Assembly (NCBI RefSeq): GCF_025947345.1
Contig: NZ_CP110011.1
Span: forward strand, 4,975,001 to 5,039,000
From: Flavobacterium sp. N502536
GTDB lineage: Bacteria > Bacteroidota > Bacteroidia > Flavobacteriales > Flavobacteriaceae
Direction: 5' to 3'
DNA: 64,000 nucleotides
Each line of letters begins with the position of its first letter. Within the stretch, counting starts at the first letter, position 1. Both the position numbers and the translations under genes were made by a program. The notes beneath the pieces were generated by a model. The model ran no database searches, was not told the origin of the DNA, and was given only the letters and a program-made list of their open reading frames with translations. Below, piece by piece: positions 37,865 to 48,460 of this stretch.

Positions 37865-40800
37865 TTAAATGTTGAATTTTTCGTACTCCACTTCGTCAAG
37901 CTCCTCCGTTTGTGTTATTATTTTTTCGATCTCAACCGCAAAAGAGGTTATGGTAAGATTGTGCAATAAGGTCAAAGCTGTAGGCGTTACCCCAAACTGT
38001 TTGTAAATCTCGTTTTTCATTTTTGCCAGCTTTAAACTGCTTCCTCCCAGAAAAAAGAAATTATCGTTGACGCTTATTTCTTCAAGTTTTAACAGCGCTT
38101 TCCAGATCTCGGTAAGCTTGCTTTCTGTTTCATTTCTGGCAGCTACAAAAGTTCTTTGCACAGTTGTTTTATCATTTTTAAGCAGACGTAATTTTTTGGT
38201 ATCTGCTTTACCGTTTACCGTTACCGGAATTTCCTTTATGCGAATAAAGTTTTCAGGAATCATGTAGTCGGGTAAATCGTTTTTCAGGAATTCTCTTAAG
38301 GCTGTAAAGTCTATTTCTTCATCACTTTTAAGGTATCCGGTAAGTTCTTTCTCTCCGTTTTCAGCTGCGTTCAATAACACTATTGCTTCTTTTACTGCCG
38401 GATGCTGCTCTATTGTATTTTCGATTTCTTTCAAATCAATACGATAGCCTCTTATTTTGATCTGACTGCTTTTTCGGCCTAGGTATTTCAAGGTTCCGTC
38501 TGGCAGCCATTTTACTAAATCGCCTGTTTTGTAGAGTAAAGCCCCCATTTCAGGATCGATAGTATTCGGAACAAACGCTGCTTCTGAAAGCAATTTATCT
38601 TTAAAATACCCCGATGCAAGTCCGCTTCCTGCGATGTAAAGCTCTCCAACAGCACCTTCGGGCATTAGCCTTTTTTCTTCCGACAAAACATACAATGCCG
38701 TTTTGTCTATAGGTCTTCCAATGTTTACAAGATCGTCCTGTTGCAGAAATTGTACACTTGAAATGATTGCGGTTTCTGTTGGCCCATAAAGATTCCAGAT
38801 TCCTGTACCGCTTAGCTGTACCAGTTTGTTTTTCAGCTGTTGCTCCAAATCTTCTCCTGCGGCCAGCACAACAAGCTTTTCTGTGTTTTTCCAGCCTGTA
38901 TCCAAAAGCATTTTCCATCTTGTAGGTGTGGTAAGCATATGACTTACTGTATTTTTTTTCAGAAAATCATTCAGCTGGTAAATGTCATTTGACTCCTGTT
39001 CGTTGGTCAGTACAACCTGTCCTCCAACGGTTAACGGCAGAAAAATTTCCAATAGTGAAATGTCAAAGATCAAAGGAGTTACCGCCACAAACTTTGTTGT
39101 AGCCTCTAAGGCCAGCTTTTGAACTAATGAAACCATTACATTACTAAATGAGCCGTGATGGATCATTACGCCTTTTGGCTCTCCTGTTGATCCGGAAGTA
39201 AAAATGACATAAGCCAGATCATTCGGATTTAGGGTTACAGTTTCGAAACTATTCTCTGAGGTATCAGGAATTTTATTAATATCGATTTTCTCTATTTCCG
39301 CAGAAAAAAGATGCAGGTTCTCTTTTTGAGCCACCACCAATTCAGGGTTTACTTTGGCTATAATTCGGGTAATTCTTTGTTTTGGATAAGTGGAATCAAT
39401 GGGTAAAAAAGCTGCTCCGGCCATCATAATCCCCAAAATACCTACTAACTGATCGGCAGAACGGTTGATGCACAATGGAATGATCGTGCCTTTGCCCGCT
39501 CCTTTTGATTGTAAATGTCGGGCCAGATTTTCTGCTTTTTGATACAACGCTTCATAAGATAGTGAAGTCGTGCTATCGGAAACGGCAGTCTTAGTAGGAT
39601 GCAAAAGATATTGTTCTTTAAAAAGCGCTGCTACCGACTGCTCTGTATTTTTATTTTGCCCCTCGTTTTGGGCTTCATTCCCCTCTTTTTTTAGCGCATT
39701 AAAAGAATCTTTTAATTTCGTAATTCGCGGCAATCCCTCAAGCGCACTGGTTTTATCAATACCAAAATCGATCAAACATGCGATCTCATCAACTCCTGCT
39801 TGTACCGCTTTATGGAGTATTGGAAAACTGCTTTCTACAGTCCCGATAAGGCTGCTTTCTTTAAAATATTTGGTAACCGAAAAATCTAACAATTCTTCAA
39901 CGGATTGATCCGTTATGCTTTTAAGTACAGGATCATTTCCGCTTTCTAAAACATCTTTGCCACTCATTTCAAGAGACTTTAGCAAATATTTTTTCATAGA
40001 AGGTCTTGCTTTTTCCTGTGCTTCTTCTACCGTTTCATCCAGGTAAGTGTGTAACATGAGTACCACTCTGTCGCCACCTTTTTTATGATTGTGCTGTTGG
40101 TAGGCCTTTCGGTATACCGCAATTTTTTCTTCTAAATCTGCAAATCCGCTATTCAACAATCCGGTTAAAATTCCGGCTCCTATTTCACCTGCTTTTTGAT
40201 AGGTTTCTACATTTGCTGTACAGGCAATCCAAACAGGAAGATCTTTACGCACGGGCTTTGGCAATATTTTAAAAGATTTTTCGATAGCGTCAATTCCTTT
40301 AAAATTTACCGAATTCCCTTTCCAAAGCGAACGAACATCTTCTATGGTTTGGATTAAAACCTTTTTTCGGTCTTTAAAATTTTCAGGATAAAAAACAAAG
40401 TCATTCGCGTTCCATCCCGAGGCAAAACAAATACCTGCTCTTCCTCCCGAAATATTATCAACTACCGACCATTCTTCCGCTATTCGGATAGGATGGTGAA
40501 GTCCTGCCACTACGCTTCCTGACCGGATACCTACATTTTTAGTTCTTGCTGCTAATGCCGCCCCTAAAACACTCGGATTCGGAAAAGGTCCGCCAAAATC
40601 ATTAAAATGACGTTCGGGTGTCCAAATCGCGCTATAACCATTCAGATCTGCGTAAGCCGCTCCTACCATTAGTATTTCGTACTGGTTTTCTTCGGTTCCG
40701 GTATTTCCAAAATAATAAAGTCCGAAATCTAACGTTCCGTGACTATCATCAGCTGATTCCTCTGCCAAAACAGTACCTGATTCATTTCTGCTCCATGCGG

Positions 40801-42385
40801 TAATTTTTTTATGTTCAACAGGATCGATACTTTCCAGAACGCTTATCGCAACACTATCGTCGGTGATGGTTTTCGTCATTAAATACTCCAAATGATCGGC
40901 CAGACGTTTGATGGTTTCTTCGCGATAGATTCGGGAGTTGTATTCGATTTCATAAAAAAGGTTTCCTTCTTTTGATTCCGCAAAATTAAAAGTAAGATCA
41001 TAGGCGGAGTAGCCTTCCTTAAGCTCAGCAAATTCAGCCACTTTTAATCCCCCCGGAAGAAAATCATGTTCTAAAGAATGGGAGTCAAAGTTTTGCAGGA
41101 CCACAAATACATCAAATATGGTGTTTCTGCCCGGATCTCTTTCTACCTGAAGCTGATTTACGATTTCTTCAAAAGGATATTCTCTGTTTTCGTAGGCGTT
41201 GAAGGCATTGGTATTCACAATATTGAACAGTTCCTTAAACGTATGGTGGCCCTCAAAACGGGTTCGCAACGCTATTGTATCGGCATAAAAACCGATCTGT
41301 TCCTCTAGTTCAGAAAAATCTCTGCCGTAAACCGGAAATCCAAGAATAATGTCTTTCTGTTCGCTAAACTTGTAAAACAACAAATTAAACAAAGTCATCA
41401 ATCCGGTAAACAAGGTTCCGCCTTCGTTTCGGCAATAGGCCTTAAACGGTTTTACCGATTCGACATTGATTAAACGTCTTAGCATCCCCACTTCTGAGTT
41501 TCTGACTGCGGGTCTCGCATAGTCTTCCGGCAACTGAAGTAAAGGCAATTCACCGCCCAGCTGGTTGATCCAATAGGCTTTTTCTTTGCTTAAATCGATC
41601 GTCTCAAAACGCTTGCTTTTCCATACCGCCACATCTTTATATTGAATTCTGAGCGCCGGTAAGAAATCCTCGGTCTGCAATACTTCGGCTTTATAAAAAA
41701 AGAATAAATCCCGCATCAGTATGTTAAACGACCTGCTATCGCAAATAATATGGTGGATGATGATGTAAAACAACCATTTATCGTTCTCTAAACGAATTAA
41801 GTAAAACTTGAATAAAGGGCCGATTTGTAACTCAAAAGGGATTCCCCTTTCCTCTTTCATGAACTTGACTAATCTTTCTTCGGAGGTGTCCTGACCTCTG
41901 AAATCAATGTGACTGATTTTAAAATTTAGTTCTTCGGTGCTTTTAATCCATTGGCATATTTCACCACTTTCATTTTCGGCAAAAACAGTTCTAAGACTTT
42001 CGTGTCTGGAAATCAATTTCTGGCTGGCTTTCTCAAGTGCCGCTCTGTCCAATTCTCCTTCAAACTGAAAACTTTTAGACATGTTGTAGGCATAGTTGTC
42101 GCCCCAGTTGTGACTTACAATCCATGATCTTGTCTGCGAAGGCGTCAGTGGATAATACTTAAGATCCGCTGGTGCCAAAGGTATGCTTGCTTCCGTTTTG
42201 TTTTCCTGCTGCTGTTGTTGTTTTAAATAGTCAACAATTTCAGCTTTACGCACTTTTATTTGCTGTAAAACGGCCTCTGAAATTTCTTCAGCTGTATACG
42301 AAATGGCCAGATTATCATCAGCTAATTGAACGCTAATATTTTCTTCTGCTAGATAATTCAGGAACTGTAGTGTATTCATAATCAA
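37865..42385 (-). CDS. NRPS, dock-C-luciferase-like monooxygenase-A-T
   Basis: A 1506-residue NRPS. After a docking segment (1-60) comes a C domain (~75-510) whose active-site motif is HHIICDSRS, with Ser for the usual Gly. Residues ~548-890 are a flavin-dependent luciferase-like monooxygenase of the natural-product type (DFGLYYFGN, ERHFNDFGGPFPNPS, SGSVVAGLHHPIRIAEEWSV, ASGWN). It is placed between C and A. The A domain (~915-1400) has IFTSGSTGEPKG and YGPTETA, with pocket D-I-L-L-L-A-L-I-I-K, which I cannot assign. The T domain has FFLGGSSLKLAK. It follows the PKS protein and so should act on the chain after the C2 extension. Confidence 0.92.
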   Translation of the reverse strand: MIMNTLQFLNYLAEENISVQLADDNLAISYTAEEISEAVLQQIKVRKAEIVDYLKQQQQQENKTEASIPLAPADLKYYPLTPSQTRSWIVSHNWGDNYAYNMSKSFQFEGELDRAALEKASQKLISRHESLRTVFAENESGEICQWIKSTEELNFKISHIDFRGQDTSEERLVKFMKEERGIPFELQIGPLFKFYLIRLENDKWLFYIIIHHIICDSRSFNILMRDLFFFYKAEVLQTEDFLPALRIQYKDVAVWKSKRFETIDLSKEKAYWINQLGGELPLLQLPEDYARPAVRNSEVGMLRRLINVESVKPFKAYCRNEGGTLFTGLMTLFNLLFYKFSEQKDIILGFPVYGRDFSELEEQIGFYADTIALRTRFEGHHTFKELFNIVNTNAFNAYENREYPFEEIVNQLQVERDPGRNTIFDVFVVLQNFDSHSLEHDFLPGGLKVAEFAELKEGYSAYDLTFNFAESKEGNLFYEIEYNSRIYREETIKRLADHLEYLMTKTITDDSVAISVLESIDPVEHKKITAWSRNESGTVLAEESADDSHGTLDFGLYYFGNTGTEENQYEILMVGAAYADLNGYSAIWTPERHFNDFGGPFPNPSVLGAALAARTKNVGIRSGSVVAGLHHPIRIAEEWSVVDNISGGRAGICFASGWNANDFVFYPENFKDRKKVLIQTIEDVRSLWKGNSVNFKGIDAIEKSFKILPKPVRKDLPVWIACTANVETYQKAGEIGAGILTGLLNSGFADLEEKIAVYRKAYQQHNHKKGGDRVVLMLHTYLDETVEEAQEKARPSMKKYLLKSLEMSGKDVLESGNDPVLKSITDQSVEELLDFSVTKYFKESSLIGTVESSFPILHKAVQAGVDEIACLIDFGIDKTSALEGLPRITKLKDSFNALKKEGNEAQNEGQNKNTEQSVAALFKEQYLLHPTKTAVSDSTTSLSYEALYQKAENLARHLQSKGAGKGTIIPLCINRSADQLVGILGIMMAGAAFLPIDSTYPKQRITRIIAKVNPELVVAQKENLHLFSAEIEKIDINKIPDTSENSFETVTLNPNDLAYVIFTSGSTGEPKGVMIHHGSFSNVMVSLVQKLALEATTKFVAVTPLIFDISLLEIFLPLTVGGQVVLTNEQESNDIYQLNDFLKKNTVSHMLTTPTRWKMLLDTGWKNTEKLVVLAAGEDLEQQLKNKLVQLSGTGIWNLYGPTETAIISSVQFLQQDDLVNIGRPIDKTALYVLSEEKRLMPEGAVGELYIAGSGLASGYFKDKLLSEAAFVPNTIDPEMGALLYKTGDLVKWLPDGTLKYLGRKSSQIKIRGYRIDLKEIENTIEQHPAVKEAIVLLNAAENGEKELTGYLKSDEEIDFTALREFLKNDLPDYMIPENFIRIKEIPVTVNGKADTKKLRLLKNDKTTVQRTFVAARNETESKLTEIWKALLKLEEISVNDNFFFLGGSSLKLAKMKNEIYKQFGVTPTALTLLHNLTITSFAVEIEKIITQTEELDEVEYEKFNI

Positions 42386-42483
42386 TTCGATTTAAATAAA
42401 TAGAGTAAGGTGTCCTAAGATTTTTTTTTGACTCAGAACGACGGGGCTAAAGGGTTAAAAAGGTACTTTTATGCGATGTTTGG

Positions 42484-45195
42484 CTAAATGGTAATCGTTT
42501 TTACTTCCTGATATTGTTTGCTGGCAATAGCTTCGATGGTTTCGGTTAGTTCTCTTACGGAGCTGTGTTCCATAAAATCCATCAGCGATAATTCGACCTG
42601 CAGTTCGTTTTTAATTTTGTTCAGGATTAACATTCCTTTGAGGGAATCGCAACCAATTTCGAAAAGGTCTTTGTCCGGATCTACTTTATCTTCTCCCAGA
42701 AATTCAACAAATACAGAATGCACAATTTCTGAGGTGGTTTCCTTTTTCTTCTGTGGGACATTCACTTTCAGAGCAACTTCGATTTTTTCCTCTTTCTGAT
42801 TAAAAAAAGTAAAATTTTCGGATGTTAAGTTTACCACGTGCGGATAGTCGTTTTTCTCAAATTCATAAACCGGCAGGGATGTTTTTGCGGGATGATTGTC
42901 ATGATAGGTTTTTTCCCAATCGATATTTTCTCCCGACAGCCATAGGTTTTTTAATGTATTTTTTAAGATGTCATCAGCAGTAACGGTTTGATCCGTTGGT
43001 GCTAAAGAAATCGAGATACGGCTTTTTTCTTCAAAATTTTCAGTTGGAAGGGTCTCTAAAAACTGCGCCAGCTTTGTACTGGCACTCATTTCCAAAACAA
43101 CGGATGAGTTGTACTGCAGAATATCCGTAAAAGATAACGGTGCGTTAATTTCTATGTTTCTGTCCTTTACCCAATATTTTACAGGAGTCAAAGTTCCTTC
43201 TTTTATAACGATGTCTTTGGCTGCCTGTACAAAAGCAATCTGAGCGGGCTGTTGGCTTAATTCGTTTTCATCGTACAACATCATCTCGATTACTTCTTTG
43301 AGTTGCAATATTCCGGAAACACAGGCGGCAGTATATTCGCCTGTTCCAACACCTGCGGTATACTGAATGCGTATCCCGTATTCTTTCCATAGGTTGGCTA
43401 AAGTATAACCGGACAACAATACAAATACTTTGGCAAGGGTTTTATCTGTTGATTTGCCCGTAGCCGCTGTTTCCTTCATCCACTTTTTAAGATCATACGC
43501 ACCCAATTCCAGTGGTGCTATATTTTGGTCCATTTTACTTCTAAAGCCGCTATTTTCCTGATATAGATCACTATAAAACCGAATATCACTGTCGTTGATA
43601 TGAGGAAAGAATACCACTATCGTTTTCTTCTTTTCGTCGGTTTTGTTTGTCTTTTCTTCATTGACTAAAAGAGCAACCTGTCTTGCTAATTCCTCTTTAT
43701 TTTTGGCGCTTATTGCCGCTCTGTAAGCGAATTGTTTTTTTCCTGTCTGCAGTGTATAAGCTACTTCCTCCAGCGCAATATCTTTTTCATTTTTTAGAAA
43801 TTGCTTAAATTTCAAAAGGTAGTTTTGAAGTGAATTCTTTGATTTGGCCGAAAAAAGGAAGAGCTGGGAGGTTTCTTCTACAGTACTTTTATTTTTATGC
43901 GGAGCTTCTTCCAAAACCAGATGGACGTTTGTTCCTCCTATTCCAAAGGAACTTACTCCTGCGCGAAGAGGCGCATTATTTACCGACTCCCATTTGTGAA
44001 GCTCTTTTTTGACATAAAAAGGACCTTCGTTAAAATTGATTTTCGGATTTGGATCGTTGTAATTTATGGTTCCCGGTATCTGGCGGTATTTTAAGCTAAG
44101 GGCTGTTTTTATCAAACCTACCACTCCTGCTGCTGTATCGGTATGTCCAATATTGTTTTTTACCGAACCCAGCAAACAGTTCTGTTCTGTATTGTTTTCA
44201 AAAGCCATATTAAGTGCTTCCACTTCAATCGGGTCGCCTAAGGTGGTACCTGTTCCGTGTGCTTCTACATAACTCACGCTATCAGGAGATATTCCGGCCA
44301 TTTTATGCGCCAGTCTGATACATTCCATTTCTCCCTCCACACTTGGCGCTGTATAGCCTACTTTTCGGTTTCCGTCGTTATTGGCCGCGCTTCCTTTGAT
44401 TACAGCATAAATATGGTCCTTATCTTCTATGGCCTTTTCCAGCTGTTTCAGCACGACAATCCCAACGCCTTCGCTGCCTATGGTTCCGCTGGCCTCTTTA
44501 TCAAATGCTCTGCAATGTCCGTCTTTTGAATAAATAAATCCTTCTTTGTATTCGTAACCTGAGCGGGGTTCCAGCATTAAAGAAACTCCTCCGGCCAACG
44601 CTATTTTCGCTTCTCCGAACAGCAGTCCGCGGCAAGCCAAATGAACGGCAGAAAGTGAAGTCGAACAAGCCGTATTAATAGAAAATGAAGGGCCTTGTAA
44701 ATTTAACTTGTGAGAGGTTAAAGTGGGTAAATGGTCTTTGTTTGTAATAAAATCAAGTGTCAGATTATCTAATTTACTGCTATCGCTATTCAGAGCAACA
44801 TGTGCTTTCCACGGAGTGTCATCACCACCGCCCACATAAATACTTATAGCCGATTCAGACAAACATCCCGCATCTTCGAGAGCTTCCCAAGCCGATTGCA
44901 AAAACAAACGGTGTACCGGACTCATTAATGCTGCCTCATAAGGTGTAAATCCGAAAAAGGCGGCATCAAAACTTCCTTTGTTCGCTATTTCTGCCAGAAC
45001 CGGAATGTGTAAATTCGTGTCGGTTTCCTTTTTAATATAGCCTCTCTCGAGAAGTTCTTCTTCTGATAAGGTGTAAACAGACTCTTGTCCTTTCGAAATA
45101 TTGTTCCAAAACGTTCTCCAGTCATTTGCTCCAGGCACGTGACATGACATTCCTATTATTGCAATTTCTAAACCTGTATTATCGTTTGCTGCCAT
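42484..45195 (-). CDS. PKS module, KS-AT(inactive)-ACP
   Basis: A 903-residue modular PKS protein. The KS (~8-425) has an intact triad: Cys in NTACSTSLS (~174), His in VEAHGTGTTLGDP (~312) and His in KNNIGHTDTAAG (~349). Residues ~500-790 are a degraded acyltransferase: the GHSxGE elbow reads GVGTGEYTAAC (~615), so the catalytic Ser is Gly. The usual post-AT stretch follows (LPVYEF). The ACP has IGCDSLKG (Ser ~850). No KR, DH or ER is present, so a beta-keto group should remain. The malonyl unit must come from another AT. The protein lies between the second Hpg module (27 bases) and the monooxygenase NRPS (98 bases). Confidence 0.92.
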   Translation of the reverse strand: MAANDNTGLEIAIIGMSCHVPGANDWRTFWNNISKGQESVYTLSEEELLERGYIKKETDTNLHIPVLAEIANKGSFDAAFFGFTPYEAALMSPVHRLFLQSAWEALEDAGCLSESAISIYVGGGDDTPWKAHVALNSDSSKLDNLTLDFITNKDHLPTLTSHKLNLQGPSFSINTACSTSLSAVHLACRGLLFGEAKIALAGGVSLMLEPRSGYEYKEGFIYSKDGHCRAFDKEASGTIGSEGVGIVVLKQLEKAIEDKDHIYAVIKGSAANNDGNRKVGYTAPSVEGEMECIRLAHKMAGISPDSVSYVEAHGTGTTLGDPIEVEALNMAFENNTEQNCLLGSVKNNIGHTDTAAGVVGLIKTALSLKYRQIPGTINYNDPNPKINFNEGPFYVKKELHKWESVNNAPLRAGVSSFGIGGTNVHLVLEEAPHKNKSTVEETSQLFLFSAKSKNSLQNYLLKFKQFLKNEKDIALEEVAYTLQTGKKQFAYRAAISAKNKEELARQVALLVNEEKTNKTDEKKKTIVVFFPHINDSDIRFYSDLYQENSGFRSKMDQNIAPLELGAYDLKKWMKETAATGKSTDKTLAKVFVLLSGYTLANLWKEYGIRIQYTAGVGTGEYTAACVSGILQLKEVIEMMLYDENELSQQPAQIAFVQAAKDIVIKEGTLTPVKYWVKDRNIEINAPLSFTDILQYNSSVVLEMSASTKLAQFLETLPTENFEEKSRISISLAPTDQTVTADDILKNTLKNLWLSGENIDWEKTYHDNHPAKTSLPVYEFEKNDYPHVVNLTSENFTFFNQKEEKIEVALKVNVPQKKKETTSEIVHSVFVEFLGEDKVDPDKDLFEIGCDSLKGMLILNKIKNELQVELSLMDFMEHSSVRELTETIEAIASKQYQEVKTITI

Positions 45196-45222
45196 TTGAA
45201 TTTACTTTATTGAGATACTCCC

Positions 45223-48200
45223 TTAATTTATTTGCTGTTTCTTTTTTAAAATTGACATCGTCTGCTGTACGATGTCAACAGATTTCAAATTTTTCTCGTC
45301 TGCTTCTTCAAGAACCGGTTCTATATCCTGTGTGATATGATTGACAAGTGCTTCGATAGTACTAAACTTAAAGGCATTGAGTACTTTTAAGTTGATATCC
45401 AGTTCTTTGTTAACCATTCGTACCATTTTCATGAGAGAAATCGAATTGCCTCCTACTTCAAAAAAAGGATCTTGTATGCCGATATTTTCATTACAGAGGA
45501 TGGTTTTCCAGACGTTCAGTATTTTTGCTTCCAACTCGGTTTTAGGCAAAGTATATTGTTCGCTTTTAGCCGTTTGCCTGCCTAAAGTCAATAAAGCTTT
45601 GGTATTTGTTTTTCCGTTGATCAGAGTTGGAAATTCTTCCACCCACACTATTTTTGAAGGAATCATGTATGCAGGCAGTTTTTGCTGCAGCTGATTTCTC
45701 AATTCTCTTTGGTCCAGTTTTTCAGGCCCCGTGTAAAAAGCGACTATTCTTTTTTGATCTTCTCTTTGGTTATCCGCTAAAACGATCGCCTTTTTAATTT
45801 TTTGCTGTTCCTGAAATACGGCTTCGATTTCACCAAGTTCTATGCGGTATCCGTTCAATTTAATCTGACTGTCTTTTCGGCCTATAAATTCCAGAACTCC
45901 ATTAAAATGCCAGCGGGCTAAATCGCCTGTTTTATACAATTTTTTTCTTGAGAAAAAATCTATCCTGAAAACTTCTCTTCCGCCACCTTCATGGTTTAAA
46001 TATCCCTCTGCTACCTGTTCGCCGGCAATACAAATTTCTCCGGGAACTCCTATGGGCACCAGATTATTTGCCGAATCCAGCAGGTATATTTTAGAACCTT
46101 TGTTAGGGGTTCCTATCAGCTGTGGATTGTAACGTTTTTGTTGATGCAAATAAGTTTGTCCCGTTACAAAAATGGTTCCCTCAGTAGGGCCGTACAACAC
46201 ATGAATAGAAGCATTACGAAATACCTTTGACAAATCTTCCAGCGTTTGGTTGGAAGAAGCTTCTCCTCCCATAAATACCTTTGTGATATGTGAAAAGCGA
46301 TCTGCAATGTCGAAATCAATAATATAATCGAGCAGCTGTCTCATTAAAACCGGTACCGCATGAAATGCATTGATCTTTTCGATTTCCTGGTTCAAAAACG
46401 CAAGATCCTGTATGGTCTCTGTACTTAATACTGTGATGGTACCGCCTATTGTTAAAGGATAAAAAACTTCAAAGAAAAAAATATCAAAGGAGTTTGAGGC
46501 TAAAACAGGAAAATGTGCTGTGGCAGCTGTTCCAAATTTTTTTCGGCAATTGGCCAAAAGCACACTGAAATTCTGATGTGTCACCATAACCCCTTTTGGC
46601 TTTCCGGTTGACCCTGAGGTATAGATGGTGTAAGCAATTTGGGAAGGCTTAATTTCTCTGTTTAGGGCAGCGTCATTCTGAGTAGAGTTTTCAAATTCTT
46701 TGATGTTATTTTCATTCACTACCAGTACACACTGACTGCTTTCGGTTATGATTTTTTTTCTTTCTTCTGGAAAATGAGTATCAATCGGAACATAAACAGC
46801 GCCTAGTTTAAAAATGGCTAAAATGGTTACGATTAGCATTTCTGACCGCTCTAACTCAACCGCAACAAAATCATGCTCTTTAATTCCATAACTATCAATA
46901 AGATAATGTCCAAGTTTGTTGCTTTTTTCGTCTAATTCCTGATAACTAAGGGATTCTGTGTTGTACTTTACCGCCGTTTTATTTGGATTTTTTAAGACCT
47001 GCTTAGAGAAATAACTGATGATAGTATGGCTCGCCGAAATATCAAAAGTCTCTCTGTTGAAATCAAAAAATAAGCGGTTTCTTTCTTCTCCTGCTACCAA
47101 ATCAATTTCAGAAAATAAACTATCCGGATTTTCGAGAACCTGAGTATAGAGGTGCTCAAAACATTTTTTTAAGTTTTCTATAAATTCAGGACTGTATTTT
47201 TGTGCATTGTACGTAAACCTCAGCAAAGTATCAATACCCGGAACTATAGCCAGTGAAAAATTATAATTGGTCTTTTCAAATGCTTCTACGGCTACTACTT
47301 TTAAGGCATCCTGAGCCGAATTAATTAACTCTTCCTCTAAATATTCCTGTGCCGGATAATTTTCGTAAACCACCAAAGTATCAAATAACTGCTGTCCCAA
47401 ATTACTCTTTGACTGTATCTCTGCCAGTTGAATATAATGATTTGGAATACTCTCTATGGCTTCTTTTTGAGTAGCGATCAGGATATTTCTTAGGGTTGCC
47501 GCCGCATCAAATTTTATCCGTACCGGAATTGTATTGATAAAAAGCCCCAGCATTTCCTCTATTCGGTCTACTTCTGAAGGTCGACCTGAAACGACACTCC
47601 CAAAAACAACATCCTCGGTATCATTGTATTTTGCCAGCAGCATTCCCCAAATGGTCTGAAAAAAAATATTTTCGGTAATCCCTAATTTTTGGCAGAGTGC
47701 TGTAACCGCCTCTTTATTTTTTCGGGACAGGGTATGAATTGTTTTAACTTCTGTTTCCTCCTCCTTTTGATTTTCGGGGTTAAAAAACGGTATTCCGGTG
47801 TTGGTTTCAAATCCCGAAAGATAGTCCTCCCAATAGGCTGCTATGCTTTTTTTATCGAGCTGCATCAGCCACTTGCTGTAGGCCGAATTGCTTGGCGCTG
47901 GCGATAATTGAACGGCATGACCAGCCAATAAACATTTGTAAACGTAAAAAAAATCTTTTATCAATATCCCGGCACTCCAGCCGTCTAAAATAATGTGATG
48001 GTAACTCCAGATAAACTCAAAAACATCCTCCTGCAGTTTAATAACGGTAAGCCTTATTTGTGAGCCTTTGTTTAGGTTAAATCCTTTTTCGCGATCTGAT
48101 TTTTTGAAATTTTCAAGCGAAAAATTTTTATTGGCACTCTCATCCTGGTAATTAAAGCCAGAAGGAACACTTTCAAGTACTACTTGTAAAATATCATTTA

Positions 48201-48399
48201 CTGTTGTATTGTTAAAACAAGTTCTTAGTGCATCATGTCTCGACACCAAAAAATCAAATGTTTGATGTAATAACTCAACCTCAACTTTCCCGTAGATGTG
48301 GTAGCAGGACTGTTCAAAATACTCCTTGTCTGAGATTTGCCAGCGAAAAAAAATTCCCTCCTGTAAAGGGTTTAGTGCATATATTTCTTTTATTTTCAT
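45223..48399 (-). CDS. NRPS, C-A(Hpg)-T
   Basis: A 1058-residue single-module NRPS without a docking segment. The C domain (~5-430) opens IYALNPLQEGIFF and has YHHIILDGWS. The A domain (~450-940) has IYTSGSTGKPKG and YGPTEGT, and its pocket reads D-I-F-H-F-G-L-I-F-K. This is close to the Hpg code DIFHLGLLCK of glycopeptide NRPSs, with the first four residues, Gly and Leu the same. The T domain has FFEVGGNSISL (Ser ~986). The pocket is identical to that of the first A domain in the upstream protein. It should add the second Hpg, which the KS then extends. Confidence 0.92.
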   Translation of the reverse strand: MKIKEIYALNPLQEGIFFRWQISDKEYFEQSCYHIYGKVEVELLHQTFDFLVSRHDALRTCFNNTTVNDILQVVLESVPSGFNYQDESANKNFSLENFKKSDREKGFNLNKGSQIRLTVIKLQEDVFEFIWSYHHIILDGWSAGILIKDFFYVYKCLLAGHAVQLSPAPSNSAYSKWLMQLDKKSIAAYWEDYLSGFETNTGIPFFNPENQKEEETEVKTIHTLSRKNKEAVTALCQKLGITENIFFQTIWGMLLAKYNDTEDVVFGSVVSGRPSEVDRIEEMLGLFINTIPVRIKFDAAATLRNILIATQKEAIESIPNHYIQLAEIQSKSNLGQQLFDTLVVYENYPAQEYLEEELINSAQDALKVVAVEAFEKTNYNFSLAIVPGIDTLLRFTYNAQKYSPEFIENLKKCFEHLYTQVLENPDSLFSEIDLVAGEERNRLFFDFNRETFDISASHTIISYFSKQVLKNPNKTAVKYNTESLSYQELDEKSNKLGHYLIDSYGIKEHDFVAVELERSEMLIVTILAIFKLGAVYVPIDTHFPEERKKIITESSQCVLVVNENNIKEFENSTQNDAALNREIKPSQIAYTIYTSGSTGKPKGVMVTHQNFSVLLANCRKKFGTAATAHFPVLASNSFDIFFFEVFYPLTIGGTITVLSTETIQDLAFLNQEIEKINAFHAVPVLMRQLLDYIIDFDIADRFSHITKVFMGGEASSNQTLEDLSKVFRNASIHVLYGPTEGTIFVTGQTYLHQQKRYNPQLIGTPNKGSKIYLLDSANNLVPIGVPGEICIAGEQVAEGYLNHEGGGREVFRIDFFSRKKLYKTGDLARWHFNGVLEFIGRKDSQIKLNGYRIELGEIEAVFQEQQKIKKAIVLADNQREDQKRIVAFYTGPEKLDQRELRNQLQQKLPAYMIPSKIVWVEEFPTLINGKTNTKALLTLGRQTAKSEQYTLPKTELEAKILNVWKTILCNENIGIQDPFFEVGGNSISLMKMVRMVNKELDINLKVLNAFKFSTIEALVNHITQDIEPVLEEADEKNLKSVDIVQQTMSILKKKQQIN

Positions 48400-48460
48400 A
48401 GATTAATTACGGTTCGATTTTAAGGGGCTTTCGATTTAAGGGTTAGGTTTTTCTATTGCA

